A DNA stretch of 60,603 nucleotides from Nitrospirales bacterium (GCA_029261355.1 JAJDBM010000014.1:1-60603), one strand, 5' to 3'; numbered from the stretch's first letter, positions 31,845-42,212 are shown. Notes: generated by a model from the sequence alone, not told the origin. Made by a program: numbers and translations.

Positions 31845-34637
31845 GTGAAGGAATCGCCAGAACCCGCAACCGCACTTCCCCTCCGTCATCTTGTCCTCAT
31901 TGATGCGTCAGGTTTTATTTTTCGTGCCTATCATGCCATTAAACCACTGACCTCTCCTGATGGTGTGCCTGTCAATGCGGTGTTTGGTTTCATGCAAATG
32001 CTGATGAAGCAACTGGACGATATGGAGCCAAAGCACGTTGCAGTGATTTTCGATGCCGCGAGGAAGACTTTTCGTAATGACATCTCTCCAGAGTACAAAG
32101 CCAATCGTGTAGAGACTCCAGATGAACTAATTCCTCAATTTGCGCTCGTTCGGGAAGCAACCCGAGCGTTCAATCTCGATTGTATCGAAGCTCCAGGTTT
32201 TGAGGCAGATGATTTAATTGCCACTTATGCACATCAGGCGTTGCAGACTGAGGCTACCGTGACGATTGTATCTTCTGACAAAGATCTCATGCAGCTTGTC
32301 TCTGATCGAGTTCGAATGTTTGATTCTCTCAAGAATCGGTTTATTGGTACGAAGGAAGTTAAAGAAAAGTTCGGTGTGTTCCCAGAGAAAGTTGTTGATG
32401 TGCAAGCTCTTGCAGGTGACTCCGCAGATAATGTACCCGGTGTGCCTGGTATTGGTATTAAGACGGCTGCCCAGCTTATTAACGAATATGGAGAACTGGA
32501 CGTCCTGCTTGCACGAGCCTCTGAAATTAAGCAGACCAAGCGACGTGAAAATTTAATCGAACATGCTGATAAAGCCAGGATGTCACGAGAGCTTGTTCGA
32601 CTCAGAAAAGATGTTCCGCTAGAGATTCCTATTGAGAATCTTGGTCGGCGCCAGGTCAATCGTGATGCCTTAATGACATTCCTTTCCAAGCTTGATTTCA
32701 AAGTAATCATGGATCGGATTCAACATAAATATCCGGCGACGGATGACGCGACATCAATAGATCAGACTGGCGTACAACCTGGGGTGATAGCACCGGTTGA
32801 TACCCAGTACGAGCTTGTTCAAACACCCGCGGCTCTCCAAGCCTGGATCGATCGAGCCTATCGTGTTGGCTATGTGGCTGTGGATACTGAAACCACGTCC
32901 TTAGATCAAAGTCGTGCTGAGCTTGTCGGGTTTTCTCTCAGTGTGGAACCAACCCAGGCCTGTTATATCCCCGTTGGGCACACTCCAGCTCTCTCTTCAG
33001 AGGATACCGTAATTAATCAAATTCCGCTTGATCAAGTCCTCGACCTGCTTCGCCCATTGTTTGCCGATCCATCGATTTTGAAGATTGGACACAATATTAA
33101 ATATGACATGGTGGTGCTGGCTCGCTATGACGTGTCTGTGTCACCTGTCGATGATACGATGTTGCTCTCGTATATTCTTGAAGGGGGAAGTCATGGCCAT
33201 AGTATGGATGAACTGGCGAAGTTATACCTTGGTCACACTACAATCAAATACAAAGAGGTTACTGGCACAGGGAAATCGAAGGTTACCTTTGATCAAGTTC
33301 CGCTCGATACAGCACTTCCTTATGCGGCTGAAGATGCTGATATTACCTTACGGCTGCATCAACTCCTTAAGCCGAGGTTAGTGAGAGAGCAGATGAGTAC
33401 GGCCTATGAAACACTCGAACGGCCACTGATTTCTGTTCTCACCTCGATGGAGTCCGAAGGTATTAAAGTCGACCTGGATCAACTCAAGCGATTGAGTGCT
33501 GATTTTGCCCAGCGTCAAGGTGAATTAGAGAAAGACATTCATCAACTGGCTGGGAGAGAGTTTAATGTTGCCTCTCCCAAGCAACTTGGGGAAATCTTGT
33601 TTGATGAGTTAGGACTCAAAGGGGGGAAAAAGGGTAAGTCAGGCACCTATACGACGAGTGCCGATGTGCTGGAGTTTCTCGCAGCCCAAGATCATGCTTT
33701 ACCGGCAAGAGTCTTGGAATGGCGTCAATTGGAAAAACTCAGAAACACCTATTCCGATGCGTTGATTGAACAGGTAAATCCCTTTACTAAGCGTGTTCAT
33801 ACATCATATGCCATGGCCTCAGCTTCAACTGGACGGTTGTCGTCGACCGATCCGAATTTACAAAACATTCCGATTCGAACCGAGGATGGGCGAAAAATTC
33901 GTCAAGCTTTCGTAGCGGAAAAAGGCCATGTTTTGATGTCTTTAGACTATTCTCAAATTGAACTGCGCCTTCTTGCTCACATGGCTGGGATCGATGTTCT
34001 GAAGGAAGCATTTAGAGATGGCCAAGATATTCACGCCCTGACAGCTAGTCAAGTTTTTGGTGTCTCACTCGAGTCAGTCGATTCTGCGATGCGCAGGAAG
34101 GCCAAAGCCATTAACTTTGGGATTATCTATGGCATCAGTGCATTTGGTTTGGCACGTCAACTCAATGTCGAACAAGGTGAAGCTGCGACGTATATTAAAA
34201 CCTATTTTGAGCAATATCTAGGGATTCAGGATTATATGGAACGCACGAAGCAATTCTGTCGGGAACATGGCTATGTCCAAACGCTTTTTGGCCGACGTGC
34301 TCATGTTCCTGGCATTCTTGATAAAAGTCCAGCCACAAGAAACTTTTCCGAACGAGCCGCTATTAACGCCCCCATTCAAGGGACCGCCGCTGATATTTTG
34401 AAACGTGCTATGATTCGGGTTCCTTCTGCCATTAAGGAGCATGGGCTTGATTCGAAGGCTTATATGTTACTCAGTGTCCATGACGAACTTATTTTTGAAG
34501 TGGCCCAATCCGCGTCTGAACAGACTGCTCAAGTCGTCAAACAGGTCATGGAATCGGCGACATTACCAACACTCCAATTATCCGTTCCCCTCATCGTTGA
34601 TATCGGCCAGGGAAATTCATGGAGCGACGCGCATTGA
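31845..34637 (+). CDS. polA: DNA polymerase I
   Basis: PolA fills gaps and removes RNA primers. This 930-residue protein has all three modules. The 5'-3' exonuclease (about 15-300) shows FEADDLIATYA and GDSADNVPGVPGIG. The 3'-5' proofreading domain (about 330-520) is active-looking: DTETTSL at about residue 346, HNIKYDM and YAAEDADIT. The polymerase (about 540-925) has motif A LDYSQIELRLLAH near 701, the O-helix RRKAKAINFGIIYG and motif C SVHDELIFEV near 877. It starts at GTG 31845 with AAGGA upstream. Confidence 0.96.
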   Translation: MKESPEPATALPLRHLVLIDASGFIFRAYHAIKPLTSPDGVPVNAVFGFMQMLMKQLDDMEPKHVAVIFDAARKTFRNDISPEYKANRVETPDELIPQFALVREATRAFNLDCIEAPGFEADDLIATYAHQALQTEATVTIVSSDKDLMQLVSDRVRMFDSLKNRFIGTKEVKEKFGVFPEKVVDVQALAGDSADNVPGVPGIGIKTAAQLINEYGELDVLLARASEIKQTKRRENLIEHADKARMSRELVRLRKDVPLEIPIENLGRRQVNRDALMTFLSKLDFKVIMDRIQHKYPATDDATSIDQTGVQPGVIAPVDTQYELVQTPAALQAWIDRAYRVGYVAVDTETTSLDQSRAELVGFSLSVEPTQACYIPVGHTPALSSEDTVINQIPLDQVLDLLRPLFADPSILKIGHNIKYDMVVLARYDVSVSPVDDTMLLSYILEGGSHGHSMDELAKLYLGHTTIKYKEVTGTGKSKVTFDQVPLDTALPYAAEDADITLRLHQLLKPRLVREQMSTAYETLERPLISVLTSMESEGIKVDLDQLKRLSADFAQRQGELEKDIHQLAGREFNVASPKQLGEILFDELGLKGGKKGKSGTYTTSADVLEFLAAQDHALPARVLEWRQLEKLRNTYSDALIEQVNPFTKRVHTSYAMASASTGRLSSTDPNLQNIPIRTEDGRKIRQAFVAEKGHVLMSLDYSQIELRLLAHMAGIDVLKEAFRDGQDIHALTASQVFGVSLESVDSAMRRKAKAINFGIIYGISAFGLARQLNVEQGEAATYIKTYFEQYLGIQDYMERTKQFCREHGYVQTLFGRRAHVPGILDKSPATRNFSERAAINAPIQGTAADILKRAMIRVPSAIKEHGLDSKAYMLLSVHDELIFEVAQSASEQTAQVVKQVMESATLPTLQLSVPLIVDIGQGNSWSDAH

Positions 34638-34715
34638 AAATAATTGATGAAAAAAGACAGGCATCATGATTACTCCCTCTAGATATTCGCCCACTGAATT
34701 ATTGAAAGACAAAGA

Positions 34716-35519
34716 ATGAAAATTGCGACATGGAATGTAAACTCCATTAAAGTCAGGATTCCACATTTGGTGGAATGGGTGAAACAGGTAAACCCCGATA
34801 TTGTGTTGCTTCAAGAACTCAAAACGATTGAAGCACAATTTCCCCGAACGGCGATCGACGAGCTGGGTTACAATGTGGTTGTCTCAGGTCAGAAAACCTA
34901 TAATGGTGTCGCGATACTTTCTAAGTTGCCTATTGAAGTTGAGCAAACGTCTCTTCCAGGCGATCTCTCAGACGAACAGGCGCGTTATCTCGAAGCGGTC
35001 ATTGGACCGATCCGAGTGGCTTCGATTTACTTGCCAAATGGAAATCCAGTGGATACGGAGAAGTTTTTGTATAAATTAGCTTGGATGGATCGGTTAATCG
35101 CCCATGTGCGTCGCTTATTAGCCTATGAGGAGTCTCTGGTTCTTGGTGGCGACTTTAATGTGTGTCCGACAGATGATGATGTGTATGACCCTGAAGGGTT
35201 TGCTGATGATGCGTTGTGCCGACCAGAGTCGAGAGCACGCTTTCGAGAATTGTGTCACCTTGGTTTCACTGATGCCCTTCGTACATTACACCCTCACCCA
35301 GGTCTCTACACCTATTGGGATTATCAGGGTGGGCGATGGAATAAAGATGAAGGTGTACGCATTGATCATCTCTTACTTTCCCCACAAGCCTCAGATCAAC
35401 TGACATCTGCAGGTGTCGACAAAGGCCCTCGAGGATTGGAAAAGCCCTCTGATCATACACCGACCTGGTGTGAGCTTTCGGTCAATGAAGTGATCCCGTG
35501 TATCTCGCCTGAAGTCTGA
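34716..35519 (+). CDS. xth: exodeoxyribonuclease III
   Basis: This AP endonuclease/3' exonuclease acts in base-excision repair. The 267-residue protein shows the EEP-fold motifs in order: MKIATWNVNSIKVRIP, LLQELKTIEAQFP (catalytic Glu), SIYLPNGNPV, LGGDFNVCPTDDDVYDP (Asp-Asn pair), RIDHLLLSP and the final SDHTPTWCEL (Asp-His). All catalytic residues are kept. It begins 78 bases after polA and may be co-transcribed with it, a sensible repair pairing. Confidence 0.95.
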   Translation: MKIATWNVNSIKVRIPHLVEWVKQVNPDIVLLQELKTIEAQFPRTAIDELGYNVVVSGQKTYNGVAILSKLPIEVEQTSLPGDLSDEQARYLEAVIGPIRVASIYLPNGNPVDTEKFLYKLAWMDRLIAHVRRLLAYEESLVLGGDFNVCPTDDDVYDPEGFADDALCRPESRARFRELCHLGFTDALRTLHPHPGLYTYWDYQGGRWNKDEGVRIDHLLLSPQASDQLTSAGVDKGPRGLEKPSDHTPTWCELSVNEVIPCISPEV

Positions 35520-35785
35520 AGAGTCCCTTATCTTTCCCACAGGTCTTTGAGTCTTCTTGCATGTGTACCGTCTGGATGGTGCAGAGTTCTTCCTCCATGG
35601 GGACTGGCATAAAGGGCATCATTTTCAAAAAACGACCGTGAATTGACAAGAACGTACAATTGGTAAACCTCCGAAAAATGCCGAAAAAGAAGGACATGAG
35701 AACTACACAACTTACTGACCGTAGTTAGATATTTCTCAGTCACCGTCAACGCATCATGTCTAATTCTCATTTGGAGGTTGATCCT

Positions 35786-36475
35786 ATGCGATCATTTATT
35801 CTTAATTCTGCGTTCATTATTGCAATCTTGTTCACCGCGGTTTCACCTTCGTGGGCCATTCCAGTCAACACGGATATTGAAATACTTAATAGAGGTCCCG
35901 GTTCTGGATTTAATTATAGTCTTATTCATTCTGCTAACTGTTCTGGTAGTGGTTTGTGCATGTCGGGAAGCACTCTGTATGGAAACGGATTTTTTGGAAC
36001 CTTGAACGGCAATCTGGATTTGGCAGGACCACTGACTCTTAATAGTATCACGGGTCTTCTTATGGCTTCTCAAGGAAACGTGCAGTTCACGGGAGGGTTT
36101 CTCAATGCTTCTAATGGGGGCGGACTTGCGAGCGGGCAGCTCGACTACAACTTTCTTTCAGGAAATCTTCAAGGTGAGACGGGTACCTTCTATTTCCTTG
36201 CAACCCAACTGTGCTGTAACGCGGCACCGTATGGAGGCCCAAATCATTTCACTTCTGACGGAATTACGCTATGGGGCAACAATTGGGATATTACGGCGAA
36301 CAACGGATTGAATAGTCGGCAAGCCGTGCTCGATGCAGGATTCACACCTTTGGGTATTGATCTTGTTGGAGGTCAATATTCGACACCAAAGACAACGGCC
36401 ACACCAGAACCAACCTCTTTACTCTTACTCGGGTCTGGAATTGCTGGGTTACTGTATTGGAGGAAAAAGCGATGA
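35786..36475 (+). CDS. PEP-CTERM-anchored secreted protein
   Basis: The 229-residue protein starts at ATG 35786 (GGAGG 8 bases upstream; ATG 35756 lies before the ribosome site). It has a signal peptide of about 26 residues (SFILNSAFIIAILFTAVSPS). The mature part is Gly/Asn/Ser-rich with several Cys (ANCSGSGLC, LCCN). It ends with the exosortase sorting signal PEPTSLLLLGSGIAGLLYWR followed by KKR. The family is sorted by EpsH-type exosortases, usually with exopolysaccharide export; none is in this window. Confidence 0.88.
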   Translation: MRSFILNSAFIIAILFTAVSPSWAIPVNTDIEILNRGPGSGFNYSLIHSANCSGSGLCMSGSTLYGNGFFGTLNGNLDLAGPLTLNSITGLLMASQGNVQFTGGFLNASNGGGLASGQLDYNFLSGNLQGETGTFYFLATQLCCNAAPYGGPNHFTSDGITLWGNNWDITANNGLNSRQAVLDAGFTPLGIDLVGGQYSTPKTTATPEPTSLLLLGSGIAGLLYWRKKR

Positions 36476-36523
36476 AGATTATCCCCTAACATAGAGATCA
36501 ATCAAGCCTGAATTCCTCCGCCT

Positions 36524-36549
36524 CTCACATCCTGACCCGGGATGTGAGG
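36524..36549 (+). terminator. hairpin after the PEP-CTERM gene
   Basis: CTCACATCC pairs with GGATGTGAG around a short loop. It lies 48 bases after the stop codon. The T-tract is poor, so this is a weak or factor-assisted terminator. Confidence 0.5.
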
Positions 36550-36698
36550 GATATCCTTCATTCGACCCCTCCTGACTTTCCGTAAAGATTCTCTCGATGA
36601 CAGTGGAAGACTGGCATGTTGCCGGAAAATGCTCTATTCTCTAATTAGAGAATGACCTGTGTTTGTTGATGGAATTTTGGTGAAATCGAAGACAATCT

Positions 36699-38117
36699 AT
36701 GGAAAGTATAAAGTTTGGCACATCGGGGTGGCGAGCCATTATCGCCGACGAGTTTACCTTTAGAAATGTCCGTATTGTCTGTCAGGGGATTGCGCAATAT
36801 CTTCGACAGGAGAAAATTGGACAACGAGGAGTGATGATTGGCTATGACACTCGCTTCATGGGAGAGCGTTTTGCCCACGTTGCGGCTGAAGTGTTAGCGG
36901 CGCATGGGATTCCTTCATTACTCTGTGATCGAGACGTGCCGACGCCAACCATTTCGTATCATATCTTGAATCGAAAGCTTGCTGGCGGCATTAATATTTC
37001 AGCGAGTCACAATCTACCCATTTACAACGGGATAAAGTTTACTCCTGCCTGGGGTGGTCCTGCGTTACCAGAAACGACAAAGGCGATTGAGCAACGCATT
37101 GTACCATTGTTGCATGGAGAACATATTAAATGGTTACCGTGGGAGCGGGCCAAAGCTGATGGGTTGGTACGGTATATGGACGCCAAGCCTGAATATCTCT
37201 CCAGCCTTGAGACGCTTGTTGATTGCAAGACTATTCGTTCAGGGAATTTACGAATCATTATGGATCCACTGTATGGAACCACCCGTGATTATTTAGATGA
37301 ATTCTTGCGTCGAGCTGGTTGCAAACTCGCGGTGCTCCATCATTGGCGAGACCCCTACTTTGGTGGCTTGCGACCTGAGCCAGCGCCAGACACGTTGGTG
37401 GAGCTACAAGAGGCTGTTCATCGAGAACAGGCTCATCTAGGCTTGGCTATGGATGGCGATGGAGACCGTTTTGGGATTGTGGATGCTGATGGGACATTTG
37501 TCGATCCAAACCTGGTTTTTGCACTTCTTCTTGATTACTTGATTCAGACGCGAAAATGGACAGGGGCTGTGGCTCGTTCAGTTGCCACGACCCATCTGAT
37601 TGACACCGTCGCTGCATTTCATGGGTTGTCGGTTCATGAAACGCCTGTTGGGTTTAAATATATTGGTGAATTATTAGCGAAGGGTGACGTGGTGATGGGT
37701 GGTGAAGAGAGAGCTGGTCTCTCCATACAAGGACATGTTCCTGAAAAGGATGGGATTCTCGCTTGTGCGCTCGTGGCAGAAATGGTCGCATCGACAGGCA
37801 AGACGTTACGCGAGTTGCTTCATGATCTCTTTATTCGCGTTGGAACATGCTACACCGTGCGTGATGATATTACGATTGATGAAGGTGTGAAGCGAAGGTT
37901 GGATGGGATTATTGAGAGCCCGCCTGAAACATTTGCGGGCGTTAAGGTTTCTCAGGTGAACCGAGTGGATGGATGTAAATTATTACTTGCCGATGGAAAT
38001 TGGTTTCTGCTCAGGCCATCTGGAACGGAACCGATTGTTCGATGTTACAGTGAAGCGAATACCGAAGAACGGTTACAGCAAATTGCCCAAGCTGGACGAG
38101 TGCTTTTAAATCAATAA
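36699..38117 (+). CDS. phosphohexomutase (phosphoglucomutase/phosphomannomutase family)
   Basis: This enzyme interconverts 1- and 6-phosphosugars for glycan precursors. The 472-residue protein has the alpha-D-phosphohexomutase motifs in order: FGTSGWRAIIADEFT, catalytic serine loop ISASHNLPIYNGIKF (Ser about residue 103), metal loop AMDGDGDRFGIVD, sugar loop GGEERAGLSI and phosphate loop RPSGTEPIVRCYSEA. Glucose and mannose specificity cannot be separated by eye. It probably supplies UDP-glucose or GDP-mannose precursors for envelope polysaccharides. Confidence 0.92.
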   Translation: MESIKFGTSGWRAIIADEFTFRNVRIVCQGIAQYLRQEKIGQRGVMIGYDTRFMGERFAHVAAEVLAAHGIPSLLCDRDVPTPTISYHILNRKLAGGINISASHNLPIYNGIKFTPAWGGPALPETTKAIEQRIVPLLHGEHIKWLPWERAKADGLVRYMDAKPEYLSSLETLVDCKTIRSGNLRIIMDPLYGTTRDYLDEFLRRAGCKLAVLHHWRDPYFGGLRPEPAPDTLVELQEAVHREQAHLGLAMDGDGDRFGIVDADGTFVDPNLVFALLLDYLIQTRKWTGAVARSVATTHLIDTVAAFHGLSVHETPVGFKYIGELLAKGDVVMGGEERAGLSIQGHVPEKDGILACALVAEMVASTGKTLRELLHDLFIRVGTCYTVRDDITIDEGVKRRLDGIIESPPETFAGVKVSQVNRVDGCKLLLADGNWFLLRPSGTEPIVRCYSEANTEERLQQIAQAGRVLLNQ

Positions 38118-38384
38118 CCCTCCCTCTCGCATTCAAGGGTACTTCTAATCCCCGTGTTTTTCCCCTAAAACGGCATTGCCCTCATATTCAACTGCTCATG
38201 AATTCGCCCCTGCATGGTGGTTTTGGGCGAGTAGATTTCTTGCCTTCAGGAAACAATCCTGTTTGTTAGAGATGCCTTCAATGATCTTTCAATCAAGCCC
38301 TTGATTTCAGTCATGATTTTCTCACATGACTTTGTCATGAATTTTCTGAGAGAGGAACCTGATGTGTTTGAATGGGTTGGAGGA
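38118..38384. other. intergenic region between convergent genes
   Basis: There is no supported feature in this region. Confidence 0.4.
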
Positions 38385-38771
38385 TTATGCGTCTTGGGTG
38401 ACGTTCTCCTCTGACATCTCTGGTTCTAATGGGGTGAGTGAAGACAGTCCAGATTTGGCGGGTTCTTTTGCCGCTCGTTTCTCGTGCATTTTTCGTATTT
38501 CTGTGCCTGCTGCCATGAATGCTCGACGAATAGCTTCTTCGAATGTCTTGGCTTCCTTTCGCGCCGTGACGGTATGTCGTCGAGGAACAGTGAGTAGCAC
38601 GAGAGCTTCAGCGTTATCCGCTCCTTTTTTGTGATGAGCATTCTTTGTGAGGGTGATTCGGGCATGGGTAATATGGATGGATTCAGTTTCAAGTGCGGCC
38701 ACGCGACTTTCAATTTCAGTCTTCCACCTAGGAGTCATTCCTACATTGCGGCTATCAATCTTGATGTCCAT
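38385..38771 (-). CDS. short HPF/RaiA-type ribosome-associated protein
   Basis: The protein binds 30S subunits to silence or stabilise ribosomes in starvation. Residues 1-95 match the HPF/YfiA fold (MDIKIDSRNVGMTPRWKTEI, RITLTKNAHHKKGAD, KTFEEAIRRAFMAAGTEIRK). The last 30 residues are a low-complexity acidic tail. It is shorter than long-form HPF, so dimerisation through the usual C-terminal domain is not expected. GAGGAGGT precedes the ATG at ideal distance, suggesting high translation. Confidence 0.85.
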   Translation of the reverse strand: MDIKIDSRNVGMTPRWKTEIESRVAALETESIHITHARITLTKNAHHKKGADNAEALVLLTVPRRHTVTARKEAKTFEEAIRRAFMAAGTEIRKMHEKRAAKEPAKSGLSSLTPLEPEMSEENVTQDA

Positions 38772-39073
38772 AGCACCTCCTCAATAACACCACAAAAAAT
38801 ATGGGAACTCTCTATTTACATTTTCGTGCCGATTGGTATGGATCCTTATGAAACGTCTCGTTAGTGTAAAAATTTCTATCCTTTGTGTCAAAGGAATTTA
38901 TTAGAAGAAAGACGCATTGTTTTTGTGTCACGAGTGAATATCTAGAAGCACTCATATTATATCGGAATGTAACGTTTTTTTGATAGGAAAGACCTTAATC
39001 GTAGGATTGTGTAAAATGTAAAGTGGCAACTGATTCCTGGTTCCCAGTCATGGAGTCATAGAAGGAGGACAAT
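38772..39073. other. divergent intergenic region (HPF / msrB)
   Basis: The 302 bases hold the two divergent ribosome sites (GAGGAGG and GAAGGAGG) and AT-rich sequence. I cannot assign promoters with confidence. Confidence 0.4.
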
Positions 39074-39574
39074 ATGCAGATCAATCGAAGGAATTTATTC
39101 AAAGTTGGAATGGTCGTTGGTGCAGGGTTGCTTGCCAAGACAGCAGGACTAGGTGTCGTCGGGGCTACGGAAACATCGGACACATTTGAGATCATGAAGA
39201 CAGATGAGGAGTGGAAAGCCCAACTCACACCGATGCAATATCGAGTGCTTCGACATGAGGACACTGAGCCGCCATTTAAGAATGCATACAACGATAATAA
39301 AGAAAAAGGGGTCTATGAATGCGCTGGATGTCAGCTGTCTCTTTTTTCGTCAGAGACAAAGTATGACAGCAAAACCGGTTGGCCGAGTTTCTGGCAACCT
39401 GTATCTGATAATGCGGTGAAAACCAAATCGGACTGGCATCTGTTGTATTCCCGAACAGAAGTTCACTGTCGACGGTGTGGTGGGCATCTTGGACACATTT
39501 TTGAAGATGGACCAAAGCCGACCGGTCTTCGGTATTGTATCAACTCGGCGGCATTGAACTTCATTCCTGCTTAA
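39074..39574 (+). CDS. msrB: exported methionine-R-sulfoxide reductase
   Basis: MsrB reduces protein-bound methionine-R-sulfoxide. This 166-residue version has a twin-arginine signal peptide (INRRNLFKVGMVVGAGLLAK, SRRxFLK-like) and would be folded before export, consistent with its zinc site (CAGC and CRRCGG pairs). The catalytic block is GLRYCINSAALNF (Cys about 158). The SelR fold signatures SETKYDSKTGWPSFW and GHLGHIFEDGPKPTG are complete. It is transcribed alone, and its stop shares four bases (TTAA) with the opposing CHASE2 gene. Confidence 0.92.
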   Translation: MQINRRNLFKVGMVVGAGLLAKTAGLGVVGATETSDTFEIMKTDEEWKAQLTPMQYRVLRHEDTEPPFKNAYNDNKEKGVYECAGCQLSLFSSETKYDSKTGWPSFWQPVSDNAVKTKSDWHLLYSRTEVHCRRCGGHLGHIFEDGPKPTGLRYCINSAALNFIPA

Positions 39575-42210
39575 ACGGAATAGTGCCAGCGGATGAGTGT
39601 TTCAATAGCTGGAAAATGACGTTCAGGAATATTGCGCATGCGTTTCCGGCAATTGGCGATAGCCTCTTCAGCTGTCTTGTATGGGGTCGTGGAAGAAAGG
39701 AGGTTCCGGTAATAGCCATCTAATTTGAGTTTCACGATCTTTTCATGAGAGGCACTCCCAGCTAGCGAAACGATTGCACTGCGTTGATCACCTTCATGAT
39801 CCACGAGAGCTTGAAAGCCAAGTCCCTTCAACCGTTGTGTGACCGTGCTTCGATCCCATTCTAATGCTTTCGCCGTAGCCTGCATATCAAACCCATGCTT
39901 TCGGAGGGTTGAGAGAACAAAGACATCTTCTCGTCTGGCTATTTCTTCTTTACCTGCAATGGTTTGTTCATCGACATTCGACATTGTTGGAGCCACTCTT
40001 GTGCCGCTGTTCTCCCGTGTTGGTAGACGAAGATCGTGTTCAGCCAGTATGTCTCCATCGATGAGCGCGACAGCTTGTGACAAAGACTGTCGAAGCTCTC
40101 GAACATTTCCAGGCCATGCATAGGCGTGAATGGCTTCTATGGCGCCTTGTGTACATTGGACAGGAGTCCTGTCAGATGATAAGTCTGAAAGAATATGTTG
40201 GACGAGTAATGTCAGATCTTCTGTTCCACGTTCCCGAAGAGGGGGAAGCGTGAAGACGAGACTTCGAAGACGATAGTAGAGATCTTCTCGATACTGCCCA
40301 TCGTTTACCGCCTGACTCAAATCGCGATTGGTCGCGGCGATGATTCGAACATCTACGTGGGTTGGGCTCGACTGTCCAACACGATAAAACTCTCCATTTT
40401 CCAACACCCGCAATAACTTGGCTTGAAGGTCAAGGGGAAGTTCTCCGATTTCATCCAAGAACACACTGCCTCGATCTGCTGTCTCAAAAAAACCTCGTCG
40501 ACTAATTGCTCCAGTGAAGGCCCCTTTGACATGACCAAACAATTCACTTTCAAATAGTTCTGGCCGAATGGCCGCCATGTTGATTGAGACAAACGGACCT
40601 TGGGCTCTATTGCTCAATCGATGTGCTGCTTCGGCAAATAGCTCCTTCCCTGTTCCTGTTTCACCAAAGATAAGTATCGGGTTATCTGTCCTTGCTGTTT
40701 TTTTCAGTTCTTGAAATGTTTGTAAGAGGACCGGAGAACATGTTCGGATGCCGAATGATTCGGTTTCCTGCTGAAGTTGTTGTTGGTGAGCATCAGATGA
40801 TTGATGAATTTCTTGAGGTAGTACTGGAGACGATTTTTGTAAATGTCTGAGATCCTTTTGAAGGGTTTCAAGTTGTTGGCGGGCATTGGCAGCCTGGACT
40901 TCAGCTTCTCGCAACAGACTAAGCGTTTCGTCCTCTGTCGTCGATAAACTATCAAATTTTTGAGCTGTTTCCTGAGCCTGTTCTTTGACTTCTAATAATT
41001 CCTCTTCTAGTTGGTCAACGACCAGTTCTTTTTTGGCAAGGGTTTCTTGTGTGTCGTATAATTGAGTGCTGACTTTTTTGATTTGATTCCGAACTCTTTT
41101 CCGCTCTTCATATAGTGGCCAAACTGTTGTTCCCACTAATGTACAGACGATCGCGATCGTAGAACTCAGATAAGGCCAAACGGAGCCTATGCTAAAAAAC
41201 GACATGATGTTCAGACCAAAAGAAGCAAGAAGAATAATTCCAACTCCTAGCCATCCCCACATGTCCCGTCTCCATAAACTGAAAATCGCAAGAGTCACAG
41301 CTAGAGCCAATGTTCTCAATAACCAAGACTCCCAAGAAGGTTTCTGTACCCATGAATTTGTAAGCGACGCATTCAATAGATTGGCATGAAGGAAACCAAG
41401 GGACACGTCTGTTTCTAATGGAGTGTCCAATCGTGTTGAGTTTTGGGTGATTGGAAATATGAAGACAATTTTGTCTCGAATAAGGTTGGCTAGCTTCACG
41501 TCTTCGCCTTGCTGAACGAGGTCGAATAGCTTCTTGAACGTGTACGTTGGAAACGGTTGATCAGCCCATCGGCCGGCAAACGTGATCAATCCTTGTTCAG
41601 GCAGATGAAGTGAACGATCATTGTTGTATGCTGAGGCTATGGCCAGTCCAAATGGTAAGTGATTGAGATCCTGAGACCTCTGTTTTTCAGAAAGCCCACG
41701 AAATATTCCATCCTTGTCAGCGGATAGCATAAACCAACCCGTGGCTCGAGCTTCCGTGGCAATCATTGGCTGAGCAAATGAGGGGTAGACAACTTTGCCG
41801 GCTTGCTTTGTCGCCTCGAGGAGTTGAGCATTGCCAAGAACATCACCGCATTCTGATGGATTAGGCACTTGAAAGCTGATGGCTGGTGCGATCACTGATG
41901 CGCCAGCTCGATCCAACGCGGAAATCATCTTGGCTATCGTTGAAGAGTTCCATCCTTCATTTCCACATGAGGCTGGACTGTGCTCGTCAACAGTCACAAC
42001 GACAATCGATGGGTCGATAGAGGTAGGTGACTGAGCCCTTACATGCCAGTCGTAGAGTGAGACCTCTACTTGAGGAAATAGCGATGAGAATCCATAAGCA
42101 CAGAATATTCCCAATAGGGCGAACAACAGCCCGGCTGTTGCGAGGGTCATTGCCTTCTTTACTGTTGTGCGTTCAGAGGTCAATGGTCTGACTACCTTGT
42201 GTGTTTGCAA
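39571..42210 (-). CDS. membrane-bound CHASE2 sensor / sigma54-dependent activator
   Basis: The 879-residue protein fuses sensing and transcriptional output. An N-terminal helix (about 21-42) leads to a periplasmic CHASE2 domain (about 45-300; YDWHVRAQSP, IVVVTVDEHSP). Three helices (about 300-365) and a coiled coil (about 370-480) follow. The AAA+ domain (about 490-740) has Walker A GETGTGKELFA, the sigma54 loop GAFTGA and Walker B VFLDEIGE. A Fis-type helix-turn-helix (about 770-797; MQATAKALEWDRSTVTQRLK) is followed by an 80-residue tail of unknown type. No receiver domain is present. The TTG start at 42210 is only 2 bases past the TPR gene; ATG 42150 is an alternative. Confidence 0.88.
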   Translation of the reverse strand: MQTHKVVRPLTSERTTVKKAMTLATAGLLFALLGIFCAYGFSSLFPQVEVSLYDWHVRAQSPTSIDPSIVVVTVDEHSPASCGNEGWNSSTIAKMISALDRAGASVIAPAISFQVPNPSECGDVLGNAQLLEATKQAGKVVYPSFAQPMIATEARATGWFMLSADKDGIFRGLSEKQRSQDLNHLPFGLAIASAYNNDRSLHLPEQGLITFAGRWADQPFPTYTFKKLFDLVQQGEDVKLANLIRDKIVFIFPITQNSTRLDTPLETDVSLGFLHANLLNASLTNSWVQKPSWESWLLRTLALAVTLAIFSLWRRDMWGWLGVGIILLASFGLNIMSFFSIGSVWPYLSSTIAIVCTLVGTTVWPLYEERKRVRNQIKKVSTQLYDTQETLAKKELVVDQLEEELLEVKEQAQETAQKFDSLSTTEDETLSLLREAEVQAANARQQLETLQKDLRHLQKSSPVLPQEIHQSSDAHQQQLQQETESFGIRTCSPVLLQTFQELKKTARTDNPILIFGETGTGKELFAEAAHRLSNRAQGPFVSINMAAIRPELFESELFGHVKGAFTGAISRRGFFETADRGSVFLDEIGELPLDLQAKLLRVLENGEFYRVGQSSPTHVDVRIIAATNRDLSQAVNDGQYREDLYYRLRSLVFTLPPLRERGTEDLTLLVQHILSDLSSDRTPVQCTQGAIEAIHAYAWPGNVRELRQSLSQAVALIDGDILAEHDLRLPTRENSGTRVAPTMSNVDEQTIAGKEEIARREDVFVLSTLRKHGFDMQATAKALEWDRSTVTQRLKGLGFQALVDHEGDQRSAIVSLAGSASHEKIVKLKLDGYYRNLLSSTTPYKTAEEAIANCRKRMRNIPERHFPAIETLIRWHYSV

Positions 42211-42212
42211 TG

